A DNA stretch of 64,000 nt. Source: JAZRWQ01 sp045541395. GTDB taxonomy: Bacteria; Bacillota; Clostridia; Oscillospirales; UMGS1783. The stretch spans positions 186,001-250,000 of the forward strand of contig JAZQIZ010000001.1 in assembly GCA_045541395.1 (NCBI GenBank), read 5' to 3'. The notes under the pieces were generated by a model. That model did not search any database. It was given only the letters and a program-made list of their open reading frames with translations, and had not been told where the DNA came from. Position numbers and translations under genes: made by a program. Below, one piece after another: positions 16,697-25,532 of the stretch; position 1 is the first letter of the stretch, and the number at the start of each line of letters is the position of its first letter.

Positions 16697-18658
16697 ATGG
16701 ATATAATTCGTGTTTTACCGGAAGATACTGCCCAGCTTATTGCAGCAGGTGAGGTTGTTGAGAGCCCTGCTTCAGTTGTTAAAGAATTGATAGAAAACTC
16801 TATTGATGCAGGTGCCCGTAAAATTAAAATTGAAATTCAAAATGGCGGTGTTTCTCTTATACGAGTAACCGATAACGGTAAGGGTATGAGTGAAAACGAT
16901 GCTAAAAATTGTTTTTTGCGACATGCTACAAGCAAAATCAAGAAAAATGCCGATCTTTATAAAATTAAAACTTTAGGATTTCGTGGCGAAGCACTTGCTT
17001 CTATTGCTGCAGTAGCCAAGGTTCGTTTAACCACAGCACAGTCTGATTCAAGAGAAGGTTACTGCGTTTGTATTGAAGGTGGGAAAATTATTGAAAGTGA
17101 GCCTATTGGATGTTCTAAAGGAACTATTATTTCAGTTAAAGATCTATTTTATAATACACCCGCCAGAAGAAAATTCTTAAAGAGTGAAAGGGCGGAATCA
17201 GGTGCAATTGCTTCTTTGATCGACAGGCTTGCGCTTTCTCATCCCGACGTATCATTTACTTACGTTAATAACGGTAAGGAAGAGTTGTTTACACCGGGTG
17301 ACAAAAAATTAAAAAGCACTGTAATGGCTGTCTGGGGATCAAATTATTCTTCACAATTGCTTGAAGTAAATCATTTAGGTATTATTGATATTACAGGATA
17401 TATTAGTAAACCGTTGTTTTGTCGCGGTTCAAGACAGATGCAACTTGTATTTGTTAATAATCGAGTTGTTAATTCCCGTCTTGTGTCTATGGCATTGGAG
17501 GACGCGTATAAGAATTCAATAATGAAGGGAAAATTCCCTGCATGTGTTCTATATATTAAAATTAATCCTGAACTGATCGACGTTAACGTTCATCCGGCAA
17601 AAAGTGTTGTTAAGTTTTCCAATGAGAACCTTATATATTCTACGATTAAACGGAGTATATCAGCAGCTTTAAATGAGGAGAAACAGCAGTATACTGCTGT
17701 AGAGGAAAATCAAAAACCCTCTTCTAAGGAAATTACAAAACAACAGCTTGTTGCCTTTGCGGAAGGACTTGTAGAGAGACCCGCGAAGCAGGGGACTTTA
17801 AAAACTATAGAAGTGCCCGAAGTTATTAATCCTATTGTGCATAAATACGTTCCACCTGAAAAACGCAATACCACCGTAAAAGCATTTGCACATACAACAA
17901 TAGATCAGGTACTTGAGCACAAAATCAATAATTTCCCCTCCGTAAGATTTAATGATATTGCAAAAAAAGTTGAAACTTCGGAAGGTGACAAGGTATTTGT
18001 TATAAATGCTGAAGATATTCCAAAGCCTCCTGAAGTTCCAACCTTTGAAATCAAAGAGGATAAACCTGAGGAAATTGAAATTACTCCTCCTGAAGTTACT
18101 TATATAGGTGAAGTATTAAAGTCTTATATCATTGCACAGGGGGATAATGAAGTATACATAATAGATAAACACGCTGCCCATGAAAGGCTGATTTTTGAAA
18201 AGCTTAAAAACAGTGTTGGCAGTCTTTCGAGCCAACCCTTATTGATCTCCCAGAATATAGACCTTGATAAAGCTGATAAAACATTATTAATGGAAAATAT
18301 GGATGTGCTCAATAAATGCGGTTTTGAAATAGAGGATATGTGGGGATATTCTGTATCGGTTAAGGCATTACCTCAAATTTTAACTAACGAAGATACTGAA
18401 TCTGTATTGATCGATATTGCCGATAGCTTCAGACACGGCAATACAGACATAGAACTTGATAAGCTGAATAAAATTCTTGAAATAACGGCATGTAAAGCAG
18501 CTGTTAAGGCCGGTCAGAAGAATGCGCCTGAAGAACTTCAAAGGCTTATTAACGATATATTTTCGATACCGGATGTTAAGTACTGCCCTCACGGAAGACC
18601 TATTATTTATACGCTTACTCAAAAAGACTTTGAAAAATTCTTTAAAAGGATAGTTTGA
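16697..18658 (+). CDS. mutL: DNA mismatch repair endonuclease MutL
   Basis: A GHKL ATPase N-terminal domain has the motifs ELIENSIDAGA, DNGKGM and KTLGFRGEALASIA. A variable linker (about residues 330-470) and a C-terminal dimerisation domain follow. The endonuclease metal site DxHA(x)2E(x)4E is intact as DKHAAHERLIFE, with ACKAAVKAG and the C-terminal CPHGRP. This MutL can therefore nick DNA itself, as in most bacteria lacking MutH. It is 653 residues long and cotranscribed between mutS and miaA. Confidence 0.97.
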   Translation: MDIIRVLPEDTAQLIAAGEVVESPASVVKELIENSIDAGARKIKIEIQNGGVSLIRVTDNGKGMSENDAKNCFLRHATSKIKKNADLYKIKTLGFRGEALASIAAVAKVRLTTAQSDSREGYCVCIEGGKIIESEPIGCSKGTIISVKDLFYNTPARRKFLKSERAESGAIASLIDRLALSHPDVSFTYVNNGKEELFTPGDKKLKSTVMAVWGSNYSSQLLEVNHLGIIDITGYISKPLFCRGSRQMQLVFVNNRVVNSRLVSMALEDAYKNSIMKGKFPACVLYIKINPELIDVNVHPAKSVVKFSNENLIYSTIKRSISAALNEEKQQYTAVEENQKPSSKEITKQQLVAFAEGLVERPAKQGTLKTIEVPEVINPIVHKYVPPEKRNTTVKAFAHTTIDQVLEHKINNFPSVRFNDIAKKVETSEGDKVFVINAEDIPKPPEVPTFEIKEDKPEEIEITPPEVTYIGEVLKSYIIAQGDNEVYIIDKHAAHERLIFEKLKNSVGSLSSQPLLISQNIDLDKADKTLLMENMDVLNKCGFEIEDMWGYSVSVKALPQILTNEDTESVLIDIADSFRHGNTDIELDKLNKILEITACKAAVKAGQKNAPEELQRLINDIFSIPDVKYCPHGRPIIYTLTQKDFEKFFKRIV

Positions 18659-18659
18659 A

Positions 18660-19592
18660 ATGAAAAAACCTTTAATGCTTTGTATTTTAGGGCCTACTGC
18701 TTCCGGTAAATCCGGTCTTGCTATTGAGTTTGCAAAAAAATACAACGGAGAAGTTATATCCGCAGATTCTATGCAGATTTACAAAGAATTTAATATTGGT
18801 ACTGCAAAAATACTTCCTGAAGAAATGCAAGGCATTGCTCATCATATGCTTGATATTGTTGAACCTTACGGTAATTACAGTGTTGCCGATTACTGCAAAA
18901 ATGCTGATTATATTGCTAATTTAATTTTAAGAAAAGAGAAACTGCCTATTCTTGCAGGAGGAACCGGACTATACATTAATAGCTTTACTGACAATATTAA
19001 ATTTTTTGATTACAGTAAAGATGAAGATTATTCAAATTATCTTTCTGAACTATTGAATGATAACGGTCCTGAATTTTTATGGGATATGCTTTTTGAAGCC
19101 GACCCCAAATTGGCGCAAACTCTTTCACCCAATAATGTCAAACGTATAAAACATGCCTTGGAAGTCTATAGAGTAACAGGAAAAACATATGAGCAACTTT
19201 CTGCTGAATCCAGGCAAGAGCCACATTTCAGAACAATTAAAATAGGATTAAGGTATTCAAACAGAGAGCTGTTATACGAAAGAATCAATAAACGCGTTGA
19301 CGCAATGCTTGAAAAAGGGTTGCTGGATGAGGTTAAACACTTATTATCAATCGGCGTTCCTGAATATTCTCAGGCAATGAACGGCATTGGATATAAGGAA
19401 ATTGTCGGTTATCTTAACGGTCACTATACATTCGAAGACGCTGTTGAACAGATCAAGCAAAATTCCAGAAGATACGCCAAAAGGCAGATGACCTGGTTCA
19501 GAAGAGATGAGTCTGTTAATTGGATCGACGTTGATCTTACCGATAATCTATTTGAAGAGGCAGATAAAATTTATAATATCAATAAGAATTAA
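18660..19592 (+). CDS. miaA: tRNA dimethylallyltransferase MiaA
   Basis: MiaA adds the isopentenyl group to A37, the first step before MiaB. It has P-loop GPTASGKS (about residues 10-17), SADSMQIYKEFNIGTAK, the AGGTGLYI motif, and the C-terminal tRNA-binding stretch RRYAKRQMTWFRRD. The 310 residues match the family. The gene starts one base after the mutL stop. Finding miaB and miaA in one operon places both steps of ms2i6A synthesis under one promoter. Confidence 0.97.
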   Translation: MKKPLMLCILGPTASGKSGLAIEFAKKYNGEVISADSMQIYKEFNIGTAKILPEEMQGIAHHMLDIVEPYGNYSVADYCKNADYIANLILRKEKLPILAGGTGLYINSFTDNIKFFDYSKDEDYSNYLSELLNDNGPEFLWDMLFEADPKLAQTLSPNNVKRIKHALEVYRVTGKTYEQLSAESRQEPHFRTIKIGLRYSNRELLYERINKRVDAMLEKGLLDEVKHLLSIGVPEYSQAMNGIGYKEIVGYLNGHYTFEDAVEQIKQNSRRYAKRQMTWFRRDESVNWIDVDLTDNLFEEADKIYNINKN

Positions 19593-19604
19593 TGAGGTAT
19601 TTAG

Positions 19605-20837
19605 GTGGAAGTCAATAAAAGGAATAGTAGTCGAAGAGGCTTTGTAATATTTACTGTTATAGTAATATTTATAGTTTATATTTCAGTGCAGGTAAGCGAC
19701 TTTTTGTCCAAGGACGTTAAAATTACCGGCTTGAGGGCTTATGTAACTGAGGATAAAGTTATTTCCGAGATGCTGATATATAAAGATGAAACCGTTGTTA
19801 TAAGTAATAAGAACGGCGGTTGTGACTATATGATCAATGACGGTGAAAAGGTCGCAGTAGGTAACAGAATCGCTGTTATTTATGAAAATATGGATAGTCC
19901 GGACGTACTTAACAAAATAAGAGATCTTGAACTGGAAATTGAATCACTTGAAGATATTCTGCAATCTGCCAATACATTCGACTACGATATTACAAAACTG
20001 GACGATTCGTTAAACAGCAGCATTTCTAATATATTAACTTATACAGAAAATAAGAATTATGACGAAGCAAATGAAAATATGACTGAACTTAAGAAGCTCA
20101 TTAATAAACGTTCGCTTCTTAACGGAAACAGTATTGTTACTTCTGATAGAATTAATGAGATACAAGCCCAGATCGATAATATCGTTCAGAATAATTTCAG
20201 TACCATGACAAGTGTTTACAGTTCCAGCGCAGGATTTTTCTCATCAGGTTATGACGGTCTTGAAGGTGAATATCCTTTAACCAAATCTGAAAATATTACG
20301 GTTGATAAGTTTAATAAATTTATGGAAACAGAGAATGATTCCTCGGCGCCCAGTGGATATATTGGTTCTGTTATTTCCGGTTTTTCCTGGACGGGCTCTT
20401 TTAAGGTCAATTCGGAATACTCCGTTAACACAGGAGATTTTATAAAAATCAGACTGCCGGAGATAAATGACTCAACTATGTACGTTGAGGTTACTAATAT
20501 TTCTGATCCTAAAGGCGGAGAGAAGGTTGTGACCGTATTTTCCGAAAGCAATCTTGAAGTATTAACAGAAAACAGGAAACAAGTAATAGAAATTATTGAA
20601 AAAACTTATGATGGCCTTAGAGTTGCAAATGAGGCTGTTAAAACTGTTGATAATACTACAGGTGTATTTGTCCTTAAGGGCCAGATTCTTGATTTCACCG
20701 AAATAGAGATACTTTATTCATCTGATGAATACGTTATCATAACGGCGGCTGAAGGTTATAAGCTATATCCTAATGACGACGTAGTTATTTCCGGCAAGAA
20801 TCTGTATGATGGGAAAGTTGTAAGAACAAGTAGTTAA
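19605..20837 (+). CDS. HlyD-like membrane-anchored adaptor protein
   Basis: A 410-residue protein with one N-terminal transmembrane helix (about 14-30) and a large extracytoplasmic part. It contains a biotinyl/lipoyl-like hairpin (DGEKVAVGNRIAVIYE), coiled-coil helices (about 98-205) and beta-rich C-terminal strands ending VVISGKNLYDGKVVR, like the HlyD/RND adaptor fold. The GTG start follows GAGGT at 19593-19598. No export partner lies nearby; the gene sits between miaA and the yggS-sepF-yggT division cluster. This position suggests an envelope or division role rather than a classical efflux pump, but that is inference. Confidence 0.7.
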   Translation: MEVNKRNSSRRGFVIFTVIVIFIVYISVQVSDFLSKDVKITGLRAYVTEDKVISEMLIYKDETVVISNKNGGCDYMINDGEKVAVGNRIAVIYENMDSPDVLNKIRDLELEIESLEDILQSANTFDYDITKLDDSLNSSISNILTYTENKNYDEANENMTELKKLINKRSLLNGNSIVTSDRINEIQAQIDNIVQNNFSTMTSVYSSSAGFFSSGYDGLEGEYPLTKSENITVDKFNKFMETENDSSAPSGYIGSVISGFSWTGSFKVNSEYSVNTGDFIKIRLPEINDSTMYVEVTNISDPKGGEKVVTVFSESNLEVLTENRKQVIEIIEKTYDGLRVANEAVKTVDNTTGVFVLKGQILDFTEIEILYSSDEYVIITAAEGYKLYPNDDVVISGKNLYDGKVVRTSS

Positions 20838-20844
20838 GGAGAAA

Positions 20845-21540
20845 ATGATGGGTATTAAAGAGAATATTGAAGAGATCCGCAATAAAATTTGCTGTGCCGT
20901 CAATAATACAGACAGAAACAGTAAAGTTACACTAATGGCTGTAACAAAAATGCATAGTTACGAAGAAATCCTTGAAGCTATAGATTGCGGTATAGATACA
21001 ATAGGGGAAAATAAAGCGCAAGAATTACTTCAAAAATATCCTTATATTAAGGATAAATGCAGTATCCATTTTATTGGCCATCTTCAGACTAATAAGGTTA
21101 AATCGATAATTGATAAGGTTGACTGTATTCAGTCAGTTGATTCTTTTAAACTTGCTAATGAGATCAATAAGTGCTCAAACGCAATTGATAAAATAACCGA
21201 TATTCTTATTGAAGTGAATATAGGTGAAGAAAATTCAAAATTTGGTGTAAAAGAAAACGAATTATCTGGATTTGTAGATTCTCTTAAAGAATTAAAAAAT
21301 ATAAATATTCGTGGTCTTATGTGTGTTTTACCAATCGAGGCAAGTGAAGGCACTAAAAAAAATGAACTTTTTGAAAGAATGTGGCAATTGTTTATTGACA
21401 TTAAGCAAAAAAAATACGATAATATTAATATTGATACTTTATCAATGGGTATGTCAGGTGACTATGAATGTGCTATTTTACACGGTTCCAATCTTGTTAG
21501 AGTTGGTACAAGCATATTCGGAGCCAGAAACTATAATTAA
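20845..21540 (+). CDS. yggS: YggS/PLPBP family pyridoxal-phosphate homeostasis protein
   Basis: A single-domain, TIM-barrel PLP protein of 231 residues. The PLP lysine is in LMAVTKMHS, followed by IGENKAQELL, HFIGHLQTNK and the C-terminal phosphate-binding LSMGMSGDYECAILHGSNLVRVGTSIFG region. YggS regulates PLP levels and amino-acid pools without known catalysis. An AAGGAG site precedes the ATG. The order yggS-sepF-yggT-divIVA is the conserved Gram-positive ylmEFG-divIVA cluster. Confidence 0.95.
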   Translation: MMGIKENIEEIRNKICCAVNNTDRNSKVTLMAVTKMHSYEEILEAIDCGIDTIGENKAQELLQKYPYIKDKCSIHFIGHLQTNKVKSIIDKVDCIQSVDSFKLANEINKCSNAIDKITDILIEVNIGEENSKFGVKENELSGFVDSLKELKNINIRGLMCVLPIEASEGTKKNELFERMWQLFIDIKQKKYDNINIDTLSMGMSGDYECAILHGSNLVRVGTSIFGARNYN

Positions 21541-21554
21541 TGAGAGGTATTAAA

Positions 21555-21977
21555 ATGAGCGTAATTGAAAAATTAAAAGGTGCATTAGGATTTGAAAATG
21601 AAGAGTTTGAAGAGGAATTTGAAGCTGATGATCTTAGTGAGACCATAAATACTGCAGTTGCCCAGAAGCAGCGTCCTCAAACTGCTTCTTCATCTAACAG
21701 TGCCAGCCCTTCTTTTGTACTTGTTAAACCCGAAAAGTTTGATGATTCCATTAATATTGCCAATTATATTATTTCCGGCAAAACTGTAGTTTTGAATCTT
21801 GAAGCTACCGGCAAGGATCTTTCCAGAAGAATTATTGATATTTTAAGCGGTACTGCATATGCAGTTGGTGCTCAGATTAAGAACGTTTCTGTTGGCACCT
21901 ATCTTATTATTCCCGGCGGTGCCGATTTTGCGGGTGACAGTTCTAATATGGTTGATACTTCTTCTTTCTCACTGTAA
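21555..21977 (+). CDS. sepF: Cell division protein SepF
   Basis: SepF tethers and bundles FtsZ at the membrane. The N-terminal amphipathic helix (MSVIEKLKGALGF) is followed by an acidic, low-complexity linker (about 17-55) and the DUF552 domain, with ESKI-like dimerisation strands and IIPGGADFAGD near the end. The start at 21555 is preceded by GAGAGG. The in-frame ATG at 21540, overlapping the yggS stop, would place five extra residues before the membrane helix. The 140-residue length is normal. Confidence 0.94.
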   Translation: MSVIEKLKGALGFENEEFEEEFEADDLSETINTAVAQKQRPQTASSSNSASPSFVLVKPEKFDDSINIANYIISGKTVVLNLEATGKDLSRRIIDILSGTAYAVGAQIKNVSVGTYLIIPGGADFAGDSSNMVDTSSFSL

Positions 21978-22243
21978 TGAAAACACTGGATATTGTTTTA
22001 TATACAATACTTGACGTATTATCTTGGTTATTAGTTATTAGATGTATTTTATCCTTTATTGTTATGGCCGTTAAAGCTGATTTCCTATACAGAATATATG
22101 AGGCAGTTATTAAAATTACTGATCCTATCCTGTATCCATTCAGGAAAATACTGGATTTAATACCTGGTTTATCAAGAATTCCGATAGATTTTTCATGTTT
22201 TTTTGCAATAATGGTGATTTCCTTGTTGCAATTTTTGCTTTGA
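21977..22243 (+). CDS. yggT: YggT family membrane protein
   Basis: An 88-residue protein with two hydrophobic segments around the family motif ITDPILYPFRKIL and a second turn PIDFSCFFAIMVISLLQ. YggT/YlmG proteins are linked to division and osmotic tolerance. It overlaps the SepF stop codon by one base. The usual next gene, ylmH, is absent; divIVA follows directly behind its own promoter. Confidence 0.9.
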   Translation: MKTLDIVLYTILDVLSWLLVIRCILSFIVMAVKADFLYRIYEAVIKITDPILYPFRKILDLIPGLSRIPIDFSCFFAIMVISLLQFLL

Positions 22244-22255
22244 TTGTGTTATAAT
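22226..22255 (+). promoter_or_regulatory. Extended -10 promoter of divIVA
   Basis: -10 TATAAT (22250-22255) is preceded by TGT (22247-22249), an extended -10. -35 TTGCAA (22226-22231) lies 18 bases upstream, inside the end of yggT. Confidence 0.75.
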
Positions 22256-22316
22256 GTGTAAAAATCATTTGTATTGTGTAATTTAAATTTTATTTCGATA
22301 AATAAGGAGTATTATT

Positions 22317-23081
22317 ATGTTTACAGCTCGTGATATTGAAGAATATCCCTTAGAGAAAACCCTGGGTGGCTATAAAACTGAATCTGTTGATACTTTTTTA
22401 GATAAGGTTGCTGCAGATTATCAGAAACTTACTGATGATAATGCTGCTCTTTCAAAGAAGATCACCGTTTTGGTTGAAAGCATTAATAAATATCGTCAGG
22501 AAGAAGATTTTATTAAATCCACTCTCATTGAAGCCCAGAAACTTGCAGCTACTAACGTTGCAAAAGCAAACGATACTGCTGAAGAAGTAATTTCTGCTGC
22601 CAATGCACAGGCTGAAGAAACTGTTGCTAATGCAAATGCACAGTCTGAAGAGATTATTGCTGATGCAAATGCAAAAGCTGCTGCTGCTATTGCTGAAGCA
22701 GAAGCTAAGGTTGAAGTTCTTGAAAAATATTTTAGTGAACTTCAGGAACAGGTTGATGCATTTAGAAGTCATCTTCTTGCTACATACAAGACTCATATTG
22801 AAGCAATTTCCGAGCTTCCTGTATATGAAAAGCCCGTAGAAGAGGAAGAGGAAATAGAAGAAGTTGCTGAAGAGATCGTTGAAGCGGTAGAAGTTGAAGA
22901 AGAGATCGAAGTAGCTGAAGAGATTGAAGAAGTACAAGAAGAAGTTGCTGTTTCAGCTTATGAATTCGAAGAAGTTGAAGATATTGATTCTTTGCAGTTG
23001 GAAGAAATCAGCGAAGAAGAGCTTTTAGAAGAAATTGAAGACGAAGAAGATATTATCTCTTCCAATAAAGTAGAAGAATAA
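22317..23081 (+). CDS. divIVA: DivIVA domain cell-pole/division protein
   Basis: The N-terminal DivIVA lipid-binding domain is clear (FTARDIEEYPLEKTLGGY, then VDTFLDKVAADY). A long coiled coil follows, including an alanine-rich repetitive stretch of 'NA(Q/K)(A/S)EE' units around residues 96-130. The C-terminal third is very acidic, with runs of Glu. DivIVA marks curved membrane and recruits division or pole proteins. At 254 residues it is longer than Bacillus DivIVA because of the acidic tail. Transcribed from its own promoter and closed by a terminator. Confidence 0.92.
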   Translation: MFTARDIEEYPLEKTLGGYKTESVDTFLDKVAADYQKLTDDNAALSKKITVLVESINKYRQEEDFIKSTLIEAQKLAATNVAKANDTAEEVISAANAQAEETVANANAQSEEIIADANAKAAAAIAEAEAKVEVLEKYFSELQEQVDAFRSHLLATYKTHIEAISELPVYEKPVEEEEEIEEVAEEIVEAVEVEEEIEVAEEIEEVQEEVAVSAYEFEEVEDIDSLQLEEISEEELLEEIEDEEDIISSNKVEE

Positions 23082-23095
23082 TAAATATTTTAAAT

Positions 23096-23140
23096 TACAA
23101 CCTACTGTGTATTCTTTTACCGGTAGGTTGTATTTTTATT
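23096..23140 (+). terminator. Intrinsic terminator after divIVA
   Basis: A 10-bp perfect stem (23096-23105 with 23123-23132), a 17-base loop and a T-run. Confidence 0.8.
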
Positions 23141-23152
23141 TGAAGGTGTTTT

Positions 23153-23647
23153 ATGATTATTTCTATAATTATCATATTGGCAATTATCATTATCGATAGG
23201 CTTGTTAAAATGTGGGCCTTAGTGTCTCTTTCTCAAATTGAAACTATGCCTGTATGGGAGGATGTTTTTCATTTAACTTATGTTGAGAATACCGGTGCTG
23301 CATTTTCAATTTTAAGGGAACATACTTGGATACTGATCGTATTAACCGTTATTTTTTGTTTCTTTTTATTGTATTATATCTTTTTTAAGAAAATGTCTAA
23401 ATGGGAAAGAATTACTCTTTCCATGGTAGCTGCAGGTGGTCTTGGTAATTTGTATGACAGAATTGCTTACAATTACGTCATTGATATGTTTGATGCCAGA
23501 ATAATAAATTTTGCCGTATTTAACGTTGCAGATATTTTTATTACCTGTGGCGGAATTGCATTTATGATTATTTTCCTGATAAATGATATTAAAAGGAATA
23601 GGGAACTGAAAAATGATTCAGCAAGCGATAATAACGGAACAGTATGA
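23153..23647 (+). CDS. lspA: Lipoprotein signal peptidase (signal peptidase II)
   Basis: A 164-residue protein with four membrane helices. It shows LspA blocks TYVENTGAAFSI, GGLGNLYDR (first aspartate region, with the catalytic Asp in YVIDMFD) and FNVADIFITCG (second catalytic Asp). LspA cleaves prolipoproteins after lipidation. The rluD-like gene starts inside its 3' end, an lspA-rluD coupling common in Firmicutes. Confidence 0.95.
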   Translation: MIISIIIILAIIIIDRLVKMWALVSLSQIETMPVWEDVFHLTYVENTGAAFSILREHTWILIVLTVIFCFFLLYYIFFKKMSKWERITLSMVAAGGLGNLYDRIAYNYVIDMFDARIINFAVFNVADIFITCGGIAFMIIFLINDIKRNRELKNDSASDNNGTV

Positions 23648-24527
23648 CGGTCAGCGCCTGGACAAAGCTTTAAGCGAAATTTTTTCCGATATTTCGCGAA
23701 CAATGATAGCAAAGCTTTGCGTTGATAATATGGTTTTACTTAACGGTAAAGACGCTGATAAAAAAGATACTGTGCATGTTGGCGATCATATTCAAATTGA
23801 GATTCCTGCACCTAAACCTTGTAAAGCTGTTGCTCAGGATATTGATATTCCAGTTGTTTATATGGATGATGACATTATTATAGTTAACAAACCTAAGGGA
23901 ATGGTTGTTCATCCTGCGAACGGTAACGAGGACGGAACTGTTGTCAATGCAGTATTGGGTTTATGTAAAGATGGTTTATCAGGTATAGGCGGAGTGGCTC
24001 GCCCCGGTATTGTTCATAGAATTGATAAGGATACCAGCGGACTTCTGGTGATAGCGAAAAACGATCAGGCGCATCTTTCACTTACTGAACAGTTTAAAAT
24101 TCATAGCATAGAACGTGTTTATCACGCAATTGTTCATGGGAAATTGCCTGAAGAAGGTGTTATAGATGCTCCGATAGGAAGAAGCGAGAGAGACCGCAAA
24201 AAGATGGCTGTAACCTATAAAAATTCAAAAAATGCCGTAACTCATTATAAAGTAATAGAGGATTTCGGGCAGTATTCTTATATTGAATGCAGGTTGGAAA
24301 CGGGAAGAACTCATCAAATCAGAGTTCATATGGCAAGTATAGGGCATCCTCTTGTTGGAGATACAGTCTATGGACAGAAAAAAGATAAATTTTCAATTGG
24401 CGGTCAATGTTTGCATGCGAAGGTTCTTGGATTTACGCATCCAAAAACCAGTAAAATAATGCATTTTGACAGTGAGTTACCGGATTATTTCCAAAAAGTC
24501 TTGACTTTTTTACGAAATAGACTATAA
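23613..24527 (+). CDS. rluD: RluA-family 23S rRNA pseudouridine synthase (RluD-like)
   Basis: It has an N-terminal S4 RNA-binding domain (GQRLDKALSEIFSDISRTMIAK region) and a pseudouridine synthase domain with the catalytic-Asp motif GIVHRIDKDTSGL. RTHQIRVHMA and HPLVGDTVYG follow. The 304-residue length fits RluD/YlyB proteins. The gene overlaps lspA by 35 bases. The exact uridine target (RluD, RluC or YlyB type) cannot be decided from sequence. Confidence 0.92.
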   Translation: MIQQAIITEQYDGQRLDKALSEIFSDISRTMIAKLCVDNMVLLNGKDADKKDTVHVGDHIQIEIPAPKPCKAVAQDIDIPVVYMDDDIIIVNKPKGMVVHPANGNEDGTVVNAVLGLCKDGLSGIGGVARPGIVHRIDKDTSGLLVIAKNDQAHLSLTEQFKIHSIERVYHAIVHGKLPEEGVIDAPIGRSERDRKKMAVTYKNSKNAVTHYKVIEDFGQYSYIECRLETGRTHQIRVHMASIGHPLVGDTVYGQKKDKFSIGGQCLHAKVLGFTHPKTSKIMHFDSELPDYFQKVLTFLRNRL

Positions 24528-24540
24528 TAATTTTTGTAAA

Positions 24541-24645
24541 TAAATATCTATGGGGTGCTGCCTGAACCGGCGGCTGAGATTAAGCACGGAAGTGCTTTGA
24601 CCCAATGAACCTGCTACGGATAATGCCGGCGAAGGGATTTCGATT
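24541..24645 (+). promoter_or_regulatory. TPP riboswitch (THI element) controlling thiT
   Basis: The conserved THI landmarks occur in order: GGGGTGC (24552-24558), GGCTGAGAT (24571-24579), a variable hairpin GCACggaaGTGC, GACCC, TGAACCTG, GGATAATGCCGGCGAAGGGA ending near 24637. The element senses thiamine pyrophosphate. It is followed by a terminator and a thiamine transporter gene, so high TPP is expected to stop expression. Confidence 0.95.
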
Positions 24646-24656
24646 ATACGAAGTTT

Positions 24657-24690
24657 AACCTCATGCGGTATATTCGCATGAGGTTTTTGT
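24657..24690 (+). terminator. Riboswitch expression-platform terminator
   Basis: An 11-bp perfect stem (24657-24667 with 24675-24685) and short T-run, between the TPP aptamer and thiT. Flanking bases 24638-24644 and 24693-24699 are also complementary and could lengthen it up to the ribosome site. Confidence 0.85.
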
Positions 24691-24710
24691 ATATCGAAAG
24701 GAGATAAAAA

Positions 24711-25265
24711 ATGAACGAAAAATCCAGCTTACGTCGTCTCACTGAGTGTGCAATACTAATTGCGATAGCTACGGTACTTAGCTTTATTAAACTATATAAG
24801 CTACCGTTAGGCGGATCGATAACAGCACTCAGTATGCTTCCTATCCTTCTTGCAGGATACAGGAACGGTCCTAAATTTGCCATAATGACAAGCTTTGTAT
24901 ATGCAGCGTTGCAGTTGTTGGTCGATATAGGTGAAATTGCATCCTGGGGTTTAACCGCAGGCGTGTTTATTGGCGCTGTAGTTTTTGATTATTTATTAGC
25001 ATATGGAGCCATGTTATTTGCAGGTTTGTTTTCTAAGAAAAAATACGGTCTTGTTTATGGAACTGCGATTGCTTTGCCTGTAAGATTTATAATGCATTTT
25101 ATTTCCGGCTACATATTCTTTGCAAACTGGACCCCCGAAGGCTATACACCGTTTAATTATTCTATTATTTATAATGGATCTTATATGCTTCCGGAGTTAA
25201 TTATTACTTTAATTGCAGCTGTAATTATTTCTAATATTCCCGCCATAACAGGCAAGAAAAACTAA
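24711..25265 (+). CDS. thiT: ECF thiamine transporter S component ThiT
   Basis: This 184-residue membrane protein has about six helices. The family residues for thiamine binding are visible in WGLTAGVFIGAVVFDYLLAYGAM and the final RFIMHFISGYIFFANWTPEG (positions about 80-145, abbreviated). ThiT docks on a shared ECF energising module, which is encoded elsewhere. A TPP riboswitch directly upstream confirms the substrate. AAGGAG precedes the ATG. Confidence 0.96.
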   Translation: MNEKSSLRRLTECAILIAIATVLSFIKLYKLPLGGSITALSMLPILLAGYRNGPKFAIMTSFVYAALQLLVDIGEIASWGLTAGVFIGAVVFDYLLAYGAMLFAGLFSKKKYGLVYGTAIALPVRFIMHFISGYIFFANWTPEGYTPFNYSIIYNGSYMLPELIITLIAAVIISNIPAITGKKN

Positions 25266-25269
25266 TTAA

Positions 25270-25303
25270 TAAGGGTGCGAATTTATTCGCACCCTTATTT
25301 TTC
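25270..25303. terminator. Terminator after thiT
   Basis: A 12-bp perfect stem (25270-25281 with 25286-25297), 4-base loop and T-run. It overlaps the stop codon of the opposing 49-residue gene. Confidence 0.88.
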
Positions 25304-25444
25304 TTTTTTTGTTGGCGAAGAAGGTCTGAAGTAAACACATTTACTGTTGTTTCCTTCAAATATTCTTTCGGTTTTGGCACAGTTTTGTCTGCAATATCCT
25401 TCTTTTTGATAGTGACAGTTTTCAGTGCAACGTATTATTCCCAT
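25295..25444 (-). CDS. Small cysteine-rich protein
   Basis: A 49-residue protein beginning MGIIRCTENCHYQ. It has five cysteines, spaced CxxxC...C..C plus one near NNSKCVYF, and an aromatic-rich end. Short proteins with this CxxxCxYxxxGxC pattern are frequent in clostridia, sometimes mislabelled hydroxymyristoyl-ACP dehydratase; a bound metal is plausible. The start at 25444 is chosen because GGAGGTG lies six bases upstream; the longer reading frame up to 25498 would include this ribosome site. Function unknown. Confidence 0.7.
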   Translation of the reverse strand: MGIIRCTENCHYQKEGYCRQNCAKTERIFEGNNSKCVYFRPSSPTKKEK

Positions 25445-25532
25445 TATTAACACCTCCGGAAAAATATTTTTTCTGTATTGCAAGTTTATTTTAGTCACTT
25501 ATAGCAAAAATATAATTCGGGTGGTGATAGTA

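Noticed and set aside
22452..22937. Open frame opposite divIVA, rich in Phe and Asn
   Set aside because: Composition mirrors the Glu/Ala-rich DivIVA codons. No start signal.
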